Positions 8,267 through 17,060 of a stretch of DNA of 64,000 nt are shown piece after piece. The notes beneath the pieces are model-generated. The model ran no database searches. It had not been told where the DNA came from and saw only the letters and a list, made by a program, of their open reading frames with translations. This DNA comes from Flammeovirgaceae bacterium SG7u.111. GTDB lineage: Bacteria > Bacteroidota > Bacteroidia > Cytophagales > Flammeovirgaceae. The DNA lies in NCBI GenBank assembly GCA_034044135.1, contig CP139021.1, positions 5,285,635 through 5,349,634 of the forward strand, written 5' to 3'. Made by a program: the position numbers and the translations under genes. The first letter of the stretch is position 1; each line of letters opens with the position of its first letter.

Positions 8267-9739
8267 ATGAAACAATTTGGGAAAACCGTACTTGCCGCTG
8301 TGCTTGGAGGTGCCATCACCTTAGGTACATTTAAGGCATTTGAAGAAGATAAAACAGTAATGATAGAGCGTTCGCCAGACACTGTGGCGAAAACCGTAAA
8401 ATACGACAGACCCAGCAGTGTAAACGAAATGACGCTCGACTTCACGGGCACGGCCGAAAGGGTGACGCCTGCCGTAGTTCACATCCGTTCGGAGATCACA
8501 AGAACGACATCTTCGAGAGGTGGGCAAGAAATCCCACCAATTTTCAGGTATTTCTTCGACGATCAAGTCCCCCAGCAGAGGCAACAGATGCGACCAAGTG
8601 AGGCAACTGGCTCAGGTGTGATCATTAGTAAAGATGGTTATATCCTTACCAACAACCATGTGATAGAAAGTGCAAGCAAGATTGAAGTGATGCTGCACGA
8701 CAAGCGTACAATGCCAGCAACCGTAATCGGCATTGACCCTACCACTGACCTTGCGGTAATAAAAATAGACGACAGCAACTTGCCAACTGTGCCAATGGGC
8801 AACTCGGACAATGTACGGGTAGGCGAATGGGTATTGGCCGTAGGCAACCCGTTTAGGTTAGAATCGACAGTTACGGCTGGTATTGTAAGTGCGAAGGGAA
8901 GGAACATCAACATATTGAAAGACAGCATGGCGATAGAATCGTTCATCCAGACCGATGCTGCAGTAAACCCTGGAAACAGCGGCGGCGCTTTGGTTAACCT
9001 CAACGGCGAGCTCATCGGAATCAATACGGCCATTGCCTCGCCAACAGGCTCGTATTCAGGCTATGCTTTTGCCGTGCCTTCTAATATGGCTAGCAAAGTA
9101 GTGGAAGATTTGATCACTTACGGAAACGTACAAAGAGGTTTGTTGGGCGTAAGGATCATGGATGTAAACAGCCAAATAGTTGAAGACCAAAATCTTAAAA
9201 CCAACTCTGGTGTATTTGTAGCAAGCGTAGGGGAAGGAAGTGGCGCAGACGAGGCGGGACTAGAAGCTGGCGATGTAATCATTGCGATAAATGGAAAAGA
9301 CATCAAATCTTCTCCAGAACTTCAAGAGACCATTGGTACAAAAAGGCCAGGCGATGAAGTAAGCGTAAAAGTGCTACGAGGCTCAAAAGAGTTTGATTAT
9401 AAAGTGAAATTGCAAAGCCTGAACGGCAATCAGGAAATAGTAAAAGCTCCCATTAGCCATACGTTGAGAGAACTTGGAGCCGATTTCAAAGAACTGAGCA
9501 AAGATGAAAAAGAAAAATATGGTGTAGACCATGGAGTGCAAATAACCAGGCTATTGCCTGGTAAGCTCCGTGCCCAAACCAATATTCAAGAAGGCTTCAT
9601 CGTAACCAGAATCAATAAAACCGAGATCAAAACCGTGGAAGACCTCGTAAGCGCCTTAGAAAAAGAAAATGGCGGCGTGCTGATGGAAGGGAAATATCCT
9701 GGCCAGCGAGGTACCGAGTATTTCGGTTTCGGAATGTAA
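8267..9739 (+). CDS. degP: HtrA/DegP-type periplasmic serine protease
   Basis: 490 residues, usual Do-family length. Residues 1-25 are an export signal (KQFGKTVLAAVLGGAITLGTF). The trypsin-like domain covers about 60-285 with the triad His131 (TNNHVIE), Asp161 (DPTTDLAVIKID) and Ser238 (NPGNSGG). Two PDZ domains follow: PDZ1 about 290-385 (GLLGVRIMDVN, AGLEAGDVIIAINGKDI) and a weaker PDZ2 about 400-490. It degrades or refolds damaged envelope proteins. The PxFRYFFDD segment (about 91-99) resembles the LA-loop region of DegP/DegQ. Same strand as hsp20 but 490 bp downstream behind a terminator, so separately transcribed. Confidence 0.95.
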   Translation: MKQFGKTVLAAVLGGAITLGTFKAFEEDKTVMIERSPDTVAKTVKYDRPSSVNEMTLDFTGTAERVTPAVVHIRSEITRTTSSRGGQEIPPIFRYFFDDQVPQQRQQMRPSEATGSGVIISKDGYILTNNHVIESASKIEVMLHDKRTMPATVIGIDPTTDLAVIKIDDSNLPTVPMGNSDNVRVGEWVLAVGNPFRLESTVTAGIVSAKGRNINILKDSMAIESFIQTDAAVNPGNSGGALVNLNGELIGINTAIASPTGSYSGYAFAVPSNMASKVVEDLITYGNVQRGLLGVRIMDVNSQIVEDQNLKTNSGVFVASVGEGSGADEAGLEAGDVIIAINGKDIKSSPELQETIGTKRPGDEVSVKVLRGSKEFDYKVKLQSLNGNQEIVKAPISHTLRELGADFKELSKDEKEKYGVDHGVQITRLLPGKLRAQTNIQEGFIVTRINKTEIKTVEDLVSALEKENGGVLMEGKYPGQRGTEYFGFGM

Positions 9740-9777
9740 TGAGCGAACAATTTTAATTGTGTTTGAAAATAAATTTG

Positions 9778-9813
9778 AAAGCCATCCTGACCTGATTTCG
9801 GGATGGCTTTTTT
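9778..9813 (+). terminator. htrA terminator
   Basis: AAAGCCATCC and GGATGGCTTT pair across a 13-base loop and are followed by a continuing T-run to 9813. Confidence 0.85.
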
Positions 9814-9904
9814 GTGCACTCTATTTCTTGTTGTAAAAAACACACAAAAAGAAGTAGTATTTAAAACCCAAACCTACTATGATTGTAAAAAAAAGAGACA
9901 AACT

Positions 9905-10390
9905 ATGCAATCTACTGGAGCTCTATTAAAAACTGTTCTGACCGAATCGAGAGCAAAATTATTAGCAATCCCCGAAAAGGAGAGCGAGAAAAAGCCCGCA
10001 CCAGACAAATGGTCGGCGAAGGAAATTATTGGACATCTAGTGGATTCGGCATCGAACAACCATCAGCGTTTTGTACGCACCAGCTTCCAAGACCACATGG
10101 TTTTTGAGGGCTATGCCCAAGACGGTTGGGTAGAACTGCAAGCCTACCAGTCGACCAAGTGGGAAGACTTGATTGAACTCTAGTTCCAGTTCAATTGGCA
10201 CTTGGCAAATGTGATGGAGGCTATCCCCGAAGAAGCCAAAACCAAACCGTACACCCAACACAACTTAGATAAAACTGCGTGGAAACCTATTCCCCGATCA
10301 GAACCTGCCACCCTCATCTATTTCATGGCGGATTATGTGGGGCATTTGCAACATCATTTGGGGCAGGTTTTTGAGATGCAGGATAAATAA
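9905..10390 (+). pseudogene. DinB/YfiT-like gene interrupted by one in-frame TAG
   Basis: Reading one frame from ATG 9905 to TAA 10390 gives a complete 161-residue DinB_2-type four-helix protein except for a TAG at 10181-10183. Before it: APDKWSAKEIIGHLVDSASNNHQRF, the usual DinB_2 opening with the first metal-site histidine. After it: FQFNWHLANVMEAIPEE and DYVGHLQHHLGQ, with the remaining histidines. The position of the stop corresponds to the tryptophan in the family's LxxLWxxxNxHL motif, so TGG to TAG by one base is the simplest history. There is no frameshift or other decay, which suggests a very recent mutation or a sequencing error. Relatives are metal-dependent thiol transferases or unknown. 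Confidence 0.8.
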
Positions 10391-10500
10391 AAACTACTGT
10401 TTCATTTTCTACCACTCTTATCCCCAACCCTTTTCCCCCATAATTCCCTAGGAAAAGTATGAATCAGTATATTTGGCACTTCATTCACTAATGAGACTCA

Positions 10501-11121
10501 ATGAAAATATTTGCCAACGACATTCCATTTGAAATAAAATCCATTGCCGAAAAAGACCAGCTCAATGGCGCAAAATATATCCTTGCCAATGCCAGCAAAG
10601 AACAGGTCATGAAACATTATGAAGCCGTTTGCGAAGGTCGGATCAGCGGCGCAGCAGCTAATCTTGTATTTTTGGTTTCAAACCCCGCAGAGGTAATTGC
10701 TTCGGTAAAAACCGAGTTTAAGCTGATAGAAGCAGCGGGAGGTATAGCCAAAAAAGAAGGTAAACTCCTTTTTATCAAACGGCTTGGGAAATGGGACTTA
10801 CCCAAAGGGAAGCTGGAAAAAGGCGAGCAAAAAGATGAAGCGGCACTGAGAGAAGTAGAAGAAGAATGCGGGGTAAAAGTGAAACTGGAGAGGGAAATTG
10901 GCACCACTTGGCATACTTATGTGCACAAGGGAAAGCACGTACTCAAATGTACTTATTGGTACGAAATGGCTTGTACCGACGACAGCCAACTCACCCCGCA
11001 ACTGGACGAGGCCATTGAAGAAGCCGTTTGGTTTTCTCCTTCGGAAGTAGAAGAAATCGCACTAAAAAACACCTACCGATCTATTCAAGATATTTATGAG
11101 CAATACAAAGCGATACGATAA
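10501..11121 (+). CDS. Nudix hydrolase
   Basis: 206 residues. The Nudix box (Gx5Ex7REUxEExGU) is intact at residues 103-125, beginning GKLEKGE and ending REVEEECGV. The N-terminal 80 residues precede the fold, including a helical stretch (EQVMKHYEAVCEGRISGAAANLVFLV) not found in minimal Nudix proteins. It hydrolyses a nucleoside-diphosphate-linked substrate with Mg2+; the substrate is not predictable. The last 26 bases overlap the start of the WG-repeat gene, so the two are probably translationally coupled. Confidence 0.9.
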   Translation: MKIFANDIPFEIKSIAEKDQLNGAKYILANASKEQVMKHYEAVCEGRISGAAANLVFLVSNPAEVIASVKTEFKLIEAAGGIAKKEGKLLFIKRLGKWDLPKGKLEKGEQKDEAALREVEEECGVKVKLEREIGTTWHTYVHKGKHVLKCTYWYEMACTDDSQLTPQLDEAIEEAVWFSPSEVEEIALKNTYRSIQDIYEQYKAIR

Positions 11122-13471
11122 ATCAGCCATTTGCCTACTTGTACTTTTAATATCATTGGCAACACCTGCATTTTGCCAAACGGAGCTTGTACCCTTTCAA
11201 GACACCGATTCTGAGCTTTTTGGGTACACCAACGGTGAAGGAGGAAAAGTGAAGGTCAAAGCTACTTTTGAAGCTGCAAGCCCTTTCAGCGAAGAAGGCT
11301 TTGCCAAGGTAAAAACAGAGGGGAAATTCGCACTTATCAATAAAAAGGGAAAGCTTGTTTCGGAAGCGGCTTTTGACCAACTAGGCTGGAGCGACGACCC
11401 TTCCCCACTCCACCCCGTCCGCTTTTACCAAGATTTCTGCGGCTACAAAAGTGGAGAGCTTTGGGGCTTTATGGACAAAAAAGGCAACATCTTGCTCGAC
11501 CCGACCTTTTCCTCCATCAACTATTTTAAGGACAACCTTGCCATAGCAGGCAAAGAGCAGGAAGGAAAGCTCAAGTTTGGGCTAATAGACACCGAGGGTA
11601 AAATCATTCTGCCCATCCAATTTGATGTGGTGGACTTGGATACGAAAAGCGGCTTGGTGAGCGTCAACAATTCCCTCGGCTCACGCATCAACATAGGACT
11701 TTATACTTCAGCAGGAAAAGAGCTTGTACCTTGCGAATTTGCCGAGATCGAAACTCTTCCAAGCGGTTTGTATAAGGTTAAAAACCAAGAAGGTTTTTTT
11801 GGACTATACTCCAAAGAAAAAGGGAAGCTACAAGATGCTGTCTTTCAAGAAATAGCTGCTTTTGAGGAAGGAAAAGCAGTCGTTAAATACAACTATCGCA
11901 ACGGGTTGATAGATACAGAAGGAAAAGTCTTACTCGACTTCAAACATAAAAAAATAACAAAAAACGAAGGACATTATACAGCGACCCCTTTTCCTCTTTT
12001 CCAACTTAGCAATGCTAGCGGAGAGATAAAAACCGATTTTTATTACGACAGCGTCGCTTGCAAAGGATATGACACCTACCAGTTTTTCATTGAGACAAAA
12101 TTCGGGTTGACCAACGCAGAAAACAGCATCCGCTTTTTCAACACTTATGACTCTCTTGGCGAGTTTACAAACGGCGCTGCTGTGGTAAGGAAGGAAAACA
12201 AGGAAGGTTTGATCGATTCTTTGGGGCAAGAGCTCATTCCCCTCAGCTATAAAGCTATACAATTTGAATCTTCTGGATTGATCCGTTGCATCTCTTTTGC
12301 AAACAAACACGACCTTTTTGACTTTGAAGGAAAAAATCTAACGGAAGGAAAGTTTGATGCCATCAGCCCATTTTCCGAAGGGCTTTACTGCATGGACAAT
12401 TACGGTGCTATGCGCTTTTATGACCAAAACCTACAGCCTGTTTTTAAAGAGGCTTACCAAAATATCTCTCCATTCGTAAACGGCTTTTCTGCGGTAAAAA
12501 AAGACGGCTACTATGGCATAATCAATCGAAACGAAGAAACGGTAATCAGCCCTTATATTGACAGCCTCATAGTGATCAATGAGCTATATTTTGTCTTTTA
12601 TGACAACGAAGAATGGGGCACGATAAGCACAAGGGGCGTCGAGCTAGCCCACCTAAGCACATCAGTGAGCTTTGAGCGCATGAAAGATGGGTGCCTCAAG
12701 CTGAAGGAAGGCAAGAAATACGGAATGCTCAACCGCTACGGCTCCCAGATTTTACCCATTGCTTACGATTCTATTTCCAGCATCAGCGAAGACAGGATGG
12801 CGCGGATTTACCAAAATGGACGCATGTCTTATATGGACACAGAAGCGCACGACATTCCTACCGGAAATGAGCTCGACAACTTAGAAATAGTAGGAAGCCA
12901 TGCGGAGAAATATTTCCCCGTAAAAATGTACGGCACCTTCGGATTTGTTGACTACCTTGGTCGTTTGCGGGTAACTGCTCGCTACGATAGCGTCTCGCAG
13001 TTCAGCCAAGGTTTTTGCGGAATAAAGCTCGGTGGGAAATGGGGCTATATGAACAAACTCGAAAAGATTGTCATCCAACCAAAATACCAGACCATCAGCC
13101 CATTTGACTCGATTGGGCATGCCATGGTCACTAACAGAGAGGGCATGGGCGTGATAGACAGACAGGAAAACTTCGTATTGAACATTGGCTACGATCGAAT
13201 AGAAAAAAACGAATACGGACGATTCATGGTGTGGCAAAATGACAAACCAGGCATTATCGACATCAGCACAATGGAAAATATCTTGCCGCTCTACGACAGT
13301 ATTGTCGATTGTGGAAACGGCTTGGTGATAGTAGAGCGAAAAGGAAGATTCGGTTTGAGTAAAATCAATGGAGAAACAATAGTTTATCCCGAGCATGACA
13401 AGATCAGTTACAACCCATTGGCAAATACCTATTTCTTGATCAACAAATCCTCAAGTTACCAATACCCTTAG
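11096..13471 (+). CDS. Secreted WG-repeat protein
   Basis: 791 residues with a signal peptide (AICLLVLLISLATPAFC, cleavage near residue 27). The mature part consists of many WG repeats of the form (K)xGxxxxxGxxxxPxxYDxIxxF: FALINKKGKL, WGFMDKKGNILLDP, FGLIDTEGKIILPIQFD, KYGMLNRYGSQILPIAYD, WGYMNKLEKIVIQPKYQ and others. WG proteins form repetitive beta folds and are usually surface-exposed; specific functions are unknown. There is no T9SS sorting domain at the C-terminus. The start overlaps the nudix gene. Confidence 0.9.
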   Translation: MSNTKRYDKSAICLLVLLISLATPAFCQTELVPFQDTDSELFGYTNGEGGKVKVKATFEAASPFSEEGFAKVKTEGKFALINKKGKLVSEAAFDQLGWSDDPSPLHPVRFYQDFCGYKSGELWGFMDKKGNILLDPTFSSINYFKDNLAIAGKEQEGKLKFGLIDTEGKIILPIQFDVVDLDTKSGLVSVNNSLGSRINIGLYTSAGKELVPCEFAEIETLPSGLYKVKNQEGFFGLYSKEKGKLQDAVFQEIAAFEEGKAVVKYNYRNGLIDTEGKVLLDFKHKKITKNEGHYTATPFPLFQLSNASGEIKTDFYYDSVACKGYDTYQFFIETKFGLTNAENSIRFFNTYDSLGEFTNGAAVVRKENKEGLIDSLGQELIPLSYKAIQFESSGLIRCISFANKHDLFDFEGKNLTEGKFDAISPFSEGLYCMDNYGAMRFYDQNLQPVFKEAYQNISPFVNGFSAVKKDGYYGIINRNEETVISPYIDSLIVINELYFVFYDNEEWGTISTRGVELAHLSTSVSFERMKDGCLKLKEGKKYGMLNRYGSQILPIAYDSISSISEDRMARIYQNGRMSYMDTEAHDIPTGNELDNLEIVGSHAEKYFPVKMYGTFGFVDYLGRLRVTARYDSVSQFSQGFCGIKLGGKWGYMNKLEKIVIQPKYQTISPFDSIGHAMVTNREGMGVIDRQENFVLNIGYDRIEKNEYGRFMVWQNDKPGIIDISTMENILPLYDSIVDCGNGLVIVERKGRFGLSKINGETIVYPEHDKISYNPLANTYFLINKSSSYQYP

Positions 13472-13487
13472 GGTGTGTACATTGAGA

Positions 13488-13534
13488 ATACAAAAAAAGG
13501 AGAACAGACCTAGCCTATTCTCCTTTTTTGTATT
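13488..13534. terminator. Bidirectional terminator
   Basis: A stem of about 16 bp with one bulge: an A-rich arm ending GGAGAA (to 13504) and TTCTCCTTTTTT (13518-13529). It serves the convergent WG-repeat and PorP/SprF genes. Confidence 0.85.
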
Positions 13535-13549
13535 GGAAAAGAACCCTGT

Positions 13550-14557
13550 TTAGTTCACTCCATAAAAAGCTGGGCATCTTACCCGAGACTTCCCATTACT
13601 CTTTTCTGATTTTGGCTCGAGAATAATAGAAATCTCATGGCTAGGGCCAAAAGACCTCGAACTGAACACCCTCATATCGTAACTATACCCTATCCAAAGA
13701 GGGCCTTGCTGAATACCCGCCAAAAAGTTGATCGAATCTTGCTGCCCAAGCCCTTGCACTTCCGAGCTACTGGTAGGCATTCCCCTATACCATGCCCCAA
13801 GCATAATAGGCTTATAATAAAAATTCACCCCTGCATCCAACTGATCGAAACTCCCTTGGCTTTGGTAATGCACCGCAGGCGAAAGATATGACCTATCAGG
13901 ATCAAATTTATCGATAGGGATTTTCAGCCCAGCATGAAGGTTGAACCTCAACGGAAGGCTCATCTCCCCTGCTTCTGTTATTTTTTTAGGTTGGTTTAGA
14001 TGAAAAAGCGAAAGCCCTGCCCAATATTTTTCACTGTAGATCAAAAAACCCGCAGAAATATCGACCATACCCGTTTGTGCACTGGCAAAGGTTTCTTGAG
14101 AATCGCCCCCATTGTCTATCTGGTCGCCAAAGAGCAAGTCGCCGTACCCAACGCTCCTGAGCACATATCCACCAGAAAGACCCGCCCTAAAGAAGGTGTT
14201 TTGGTTCAAGCCCACTTCGTAAGCATAAGAAAGATTGATATGGTTAGAAGAAAGCCCTTGCGTGGAGAGCCTATCGTTCATAAACATCACACCTATTCCA
14301 CTGTTGATGTCCTCCAAGTTCTTATCGAAGGATACCAGATTGGTTTGAAAACCTCCTGGAATAGACATGAGGTGCCTACGGTAAGTGGTCGCCAAGCGAT
14401 AATTGGACACAGCCCCCGTAAAAGCTGGGTTCATATACAAAGGCGCAGCATAAAACTGAGTAAGGTTGGGGTCTTGCGCTTGGGCATTTTGGCTGGTCAT
14501 TAACCCAAAACTCAGTAGGGTCAGGATGTATGCTAAAATTATCTTCACTCTTCTCAA
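13550..14557 (-). CDS. PorP/SprF-family type IX secretion membrane protein
   Basis: 335 residues. The signal peptide (about 1-27) is followed by the family opening QDPNLTQFYAAPLYMNPAFTG, then beta-barrel strands with NYRLATTYRRHLMSIPGGF, DKNLEDINSGIGVMFMNDR and PLWIGYSYDMRVFSSRSFGPSHEISI. Members are outer-membrane proteins that work with T9SS in gliding and adhesin display; SprF is needed for export of its partner SprB. In many genomes the partner adhesin lies next to it, but here the neighbours are a WG-repeat protein and a separate beta-barrel. Confidence 0.93.
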   Translation of the reverse strand: MRRVKIILAYILTLLSFGLMTSQNAQAQDPNLTQFYAAPLYMNPAFTGAVSNYRLATTYRRHLMSIPGGFQTNLVSFDKNLEDINSGIGVMFMNDRLSTQGLSSNHINLSYAYEVGLNQNTFFRAGLSGGYVLRSVGYGDLLFGDQIDNGGDSQETFASAQTGMVDISAGFLIYSEKYWAGLSLFHLNQPKKITEAGEMSLPLRFNLHAGLKIPIDKFDPDRSYLSPAVHYQSQGSFDQLDAGVNFYYKPIMLGAWYRGMPTSSSEVQGLGQQDSINFLAGIQQGPLWIGYSYDMRVFSSRSFGPSHEISIILEPKSEKSNGKSRVRCPAFYGVN

Positions 14558-14701
14558 AATTCTCTTTGTTGGTTTAGTGGAAGCCGAATGCCCCCAAATA
14601 TCTTTCAGTCATGGAAATATCGGCAATTACCATGCTAAGAGCATGATTAGACTTTACCTATTTCGCTACAAATACCTACCTCAAGAACCTCACTTCAAAA
14701 T

Positions 14702-14767
14702 AATATTTTTTTCTGGGCCGACACTCGGTAGCGATGCTACTGGGACGCCAGTCCGATAAAAAATATT
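14702..14767. repeat. Palindromic element with three small hairpins in an A/T stem
   Basis: The outer inverted repeat is AATATTTTTT (14702-14711) with AAAAAATATT (14758-14767). Inside are CCGA-CAC-TCGG (14718-14728), GTAGC-GAT-GCTAC (14728-14740) and GGAC-GCCA-GTCC (14743-14754). It is GC-rich against AT-rich surroundings. It lies in the 430-bp gap between the divergent PorP/SprF and beta-barrel genes, where nothing else is seen. Its reverse complement has the same hairpin order as part of the 58.7-kb element. Confidence 0.6.
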
Positions 14768-14987
14768 CTTATTTCGTGAGAACCTTGATCTAGTCATTTT
14801 CGCTTGAAAACTTAAAGCCCAAACATGCTCTAACAAAAGGCGAATATGGCATGTTTTTTTGGCTTACGGTAATTCCTATTCAAACTTATTTGGAACTTGG
14901 TTTTCCCCTCACTTTCTTTGTAGACCAAATGGCAAAGTGTGAGCCAAATTATTCTAGCTTGCCATTTCAAAGAAACTACTCTTTACA

Positions 14988-15704
14988 ATGATTGAGAAAA
15001 AATCAACAAAATATATTCTTTTGGGCTTTGCTTTCGCCCTGTTCCTATGCGGAAAACAAGAGGCAAAAGCGCAATTTAGCATTGGGCTAAAAGGAGGTTA
15101 TAACTTTAGCAGCGTCACTTTTGAACCAGATATTAGCACAGAATTTCGAACTGGTTATACGGGCGGCCTAGTGTTCAGAAACAGCATTAAACCCAATGTG
15201 GGACTAATTGCCGAAATAAATTACACGCAAAAGGGCTGGACAGAGCTTTTTCCCCGCACCGATATCCTCGATGCCCGAAGGGCTTATTTTGAGTACGATT
15301 ACATAGAAGTCCCTTTCATGACCCACATTTATTTTGGTGGAGGCTTCGCCAAAGTAATCCTTAACCTCGGTCCTCATTTTTCTTATTTGCTTTCGCAAAA
15401 TTCTTATGCAGAACTTGCCCCCGGCGATGAAATCACTTACAACTACACCGAAGAAAACACCATCAAGTTTGAATACGGGATTTCTATAGGTGCTGGACTG
15501 CGCTTTAACTTGGGCAAAGCTGGGGATTTGCATGTGGAATTTAGGGCTGCACAAGGGCTGAACAACATCTTAGACAGAGAGCAGCCAGACACGCCAATAG
15601 GCTCGCAAAACCTTGCCATGGGCGCACAAGTAACCTATTTTATCAATATCGCTGGATCTGACCCTACCAAAAAAGCAACGAAAGATGCTCCAGAAGGTGA
15701 CTAG
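14988..15704 (+). CDS. PorT-family outer-membrane beta-barrel protein
   Basis: 238 residues with a signal peptide (residues about 1-28, ending EAKA-QFS). The mature start FSIGLKGGYNFSSVTF is the standard opening of the outer-membrane-beta-barrel domain, followed by alternating strands: GLIAEINYTQKGW, YIEVPFMTHIYFG, FAKVILNLGPHFSYLLS, YGISIGAGLRFNLG, LHVEFRAAQGLNNI and NLAMGAQVTYFINI. About eight strands are expected. Some relatives (PorT) support T9SS, but most are of unknown role. The C-terminus has a short charged tail after the last strand. Confidence 0.9.
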   Translation: MIEKKSTKYILLGFAFALFLCGKQEAKAQFSIGLKGGYNFSSVTFEPDISTEFRTGYTGGLVFRNSIKPNVGLIAEINYTQKGWTELFPRTDILDARRAYFEYDYIEVPFMTHIYFGGGFAKVILNLGPHFSYLLSQNSYAELAPGDEITYNYTEENTIKFEYGISIGAGLRFNLGKAGDLHVEFRAAQGLNNILDREQPDTPIGSQNLAMGAQVTYFINIAGSDPTKKATKDAPEGD

Positions 15705-15752
15705 CTTCCCTGTTCAATTGTTTTTATGATAATATGATTTGATATAAATTTG

Positions 15753-15781
15753 CCTCCGTACCTAAATGGAGGTATTTTTTT
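15753..15781 (+). terminator. Terminator after the beta-barrel gene
   Basis: CCTCC (15753-15757) and GGAGG (15768-15772) enclose a 10-base loop, then TATTTTTTT. The stem is short. Confidence 0.55.
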
Positions 15782-15823
15782 GAAACACCTTATATTCAAC
15801 ATACTAATAGAAGATTCTGACAA

Positions 15824-16429
15824 ATGCTTATATATTCCATCCCTTTCATTTCTGCAGCCATAGGCTGGTTTACCAACTTTGTAGCCATCAAAATGCTCTT
15901 TCGCCCACGCGAAGAGAAAAACTACGGGCTGTTCAAGCTCCACGGCATTTTCCCAAAAAGAAAAGAAGTACTTGCCGAGCGCTTGGGCAAAGTAGTCGCT
16001 AGGGACTTGTTCAATGTGGACATGATCGTGGGCAAGCTCGACAACGAGGCTAATCGGGAGCAAATAAAAACTCATATTGAAAAAGAACTAGAGGAGTACC
16101 TAAGGGTAAGGCTAAAAGCTAGCAACCCGATGCTGGGAATGCTCCTAAATGATAAAATGATTGTTCAGATCATGGAGAAACTTTCTGAGATGCTTGATGA
16201 ATCTGTCCCCAAACTGATGGGGCAACTCACCACAAAGGTGAAGGAAATCGACATTGAAGAAATGGTTTACCAGAAGGTCAGCAACTTTTCCAATGAGAAA
16301 CTGGAGGCTTTGCTCATGTCGGTAATCAAAAAGGAACTTGCCTTTATAGAATGGGCTGGGGCTGTGCTCGGGTTCATCATTGGCCTAGTCCAAATCGGCA
16401 TCATCTACCTTAGCGAGGGGAGCTTGTAG
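15824..16429 (+). CDS. DUF445 family membrane protein
   Basis: 201 residues. The opening IPFISAAIGWFTNFVAIKMLFRP is the DUF445 signature, followed by GIFPKRKEVLAERLGKVV. The middle is amphipathic and helical. A second hydrophobic segment, AVLGFIIGLVQIGIIYL, ends the protein, so both termini are membrane-associated with a helical domain between. DUF445 proteins are about 400 residues in many bacteria; this is the short form. Function unknown. The last 20 bases overlap the end of the convergent SRPBCC gene. Confidence 0.85.
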   Translation: MLIYSIPFISAAIGWFTNFVAIKMLFRPREEKNYGLFKLHGIFPKRKEVLAERLGKVVARDLFNVDMIVGKLDNEANREQIKTHIEKELEEYLRVRLKASNPMLGMLLNDKMIVQIMEKLSEMLDESVPKLMGQLTTKVKEIDIEEMVYQKVSNFSNEKLEALLMSVIKKELAFIEWAGAVLGFIIGLVQIGIIYLSEGSL

Positions 16430-16871
16430 CCTTCGCTTTTTCACCAAAAACCCGTTTGTAAATAGGCTTTCTATACACAAACTGTAGCCAGATAAGTGGG
16501 GTAAAAAACCAAGTCATGAGCTTTCCATGCGACTGGAAACTAACATCGTCGATTATTTTTGCCCCACCGTTCTCACCTTCCACTATCACGTGCCTATGCT
16601 TCCATTTTTTTATAAAAAAAGGAAGCTCACTTCCTTCGTCTACAAAATAAAAACCGTCCCCTTCTCTCCCATTATCTGTGATATCACTGACCCATTTTTG
16701 CTTAAAAAGCAGGAAATTCAGTTCTATCGCCACCCTTGCTCCTTTTTCATTTCCCCCAAACTCCAGCAACCTCGCCTTGGGAAAAGGAGGTACTAATTTC
16801 TGGAAAAGCGATTCGCCAAAATTTTCCCACACATACTGGGGGGCGCAAGCAACTGAGGTGGTTATTTTCAT
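16410..16871 (-). CDS. SRPBCC (START-like) family protein
   Basis: 153 residues with the START-like ligand-pocket pattern: MKITTSVACAPQYVWENFGESLFQKLVPPFPKARLLEFGG, then alternating strands (ARVAIELNFLLFKQKWVSDI, HRHVIVEGENGGAKIIDDVSF) and the C-terminal amphipathic helix (WLQFVYRKPIYKRVF). No signal peptide. Such proteins bind lipids, polyketides or other hydrophobic ligands. Convergent with and overlapping the DUF445 gene by 20 bp. No further assignment is possible. Confidence 0.8.
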   Translation of the reverse strand: MKITTSVACAPQYVWENFGESLFQKLVPPFPKARLLEFGGNEKGARVAIELNFLLFKQKWVSDITDNGREGDGFYFVDEGSELPFFIKKWKHRHVIVEGENGGAKIIDDVSFQSHGKLMTWFFTPLIWLQFVYRKPIYKRVFGEKAKATSSPR

Positions 16872-17003
16872 TGTTTGGTATTGAAAAATGTTGAAACATT
16901 TGAGCTACCACCTAACCCCCTACTTCCCCAAATAGTTTATTTGTGGAAATGCTTTTATACCAAGAAATTGTTTTATGTTTCATCTACAGCGGTATAAAAA
17001 CAA

Positions 17004-17033
17004 AACCCCGCAGTACCAATGCACCACGGGGTT
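17004..17033 (-). terminator. Terminator of the POT transporter gene
   Basis: AACCCCG (17004-17010) and CGGGGTT (17027-17033). On the minus strand a T-rich run follows. Confidence 0.8.
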
Positions 17034-17060
17034 ATTATTTTCAAACTATACCTAGTTCCT

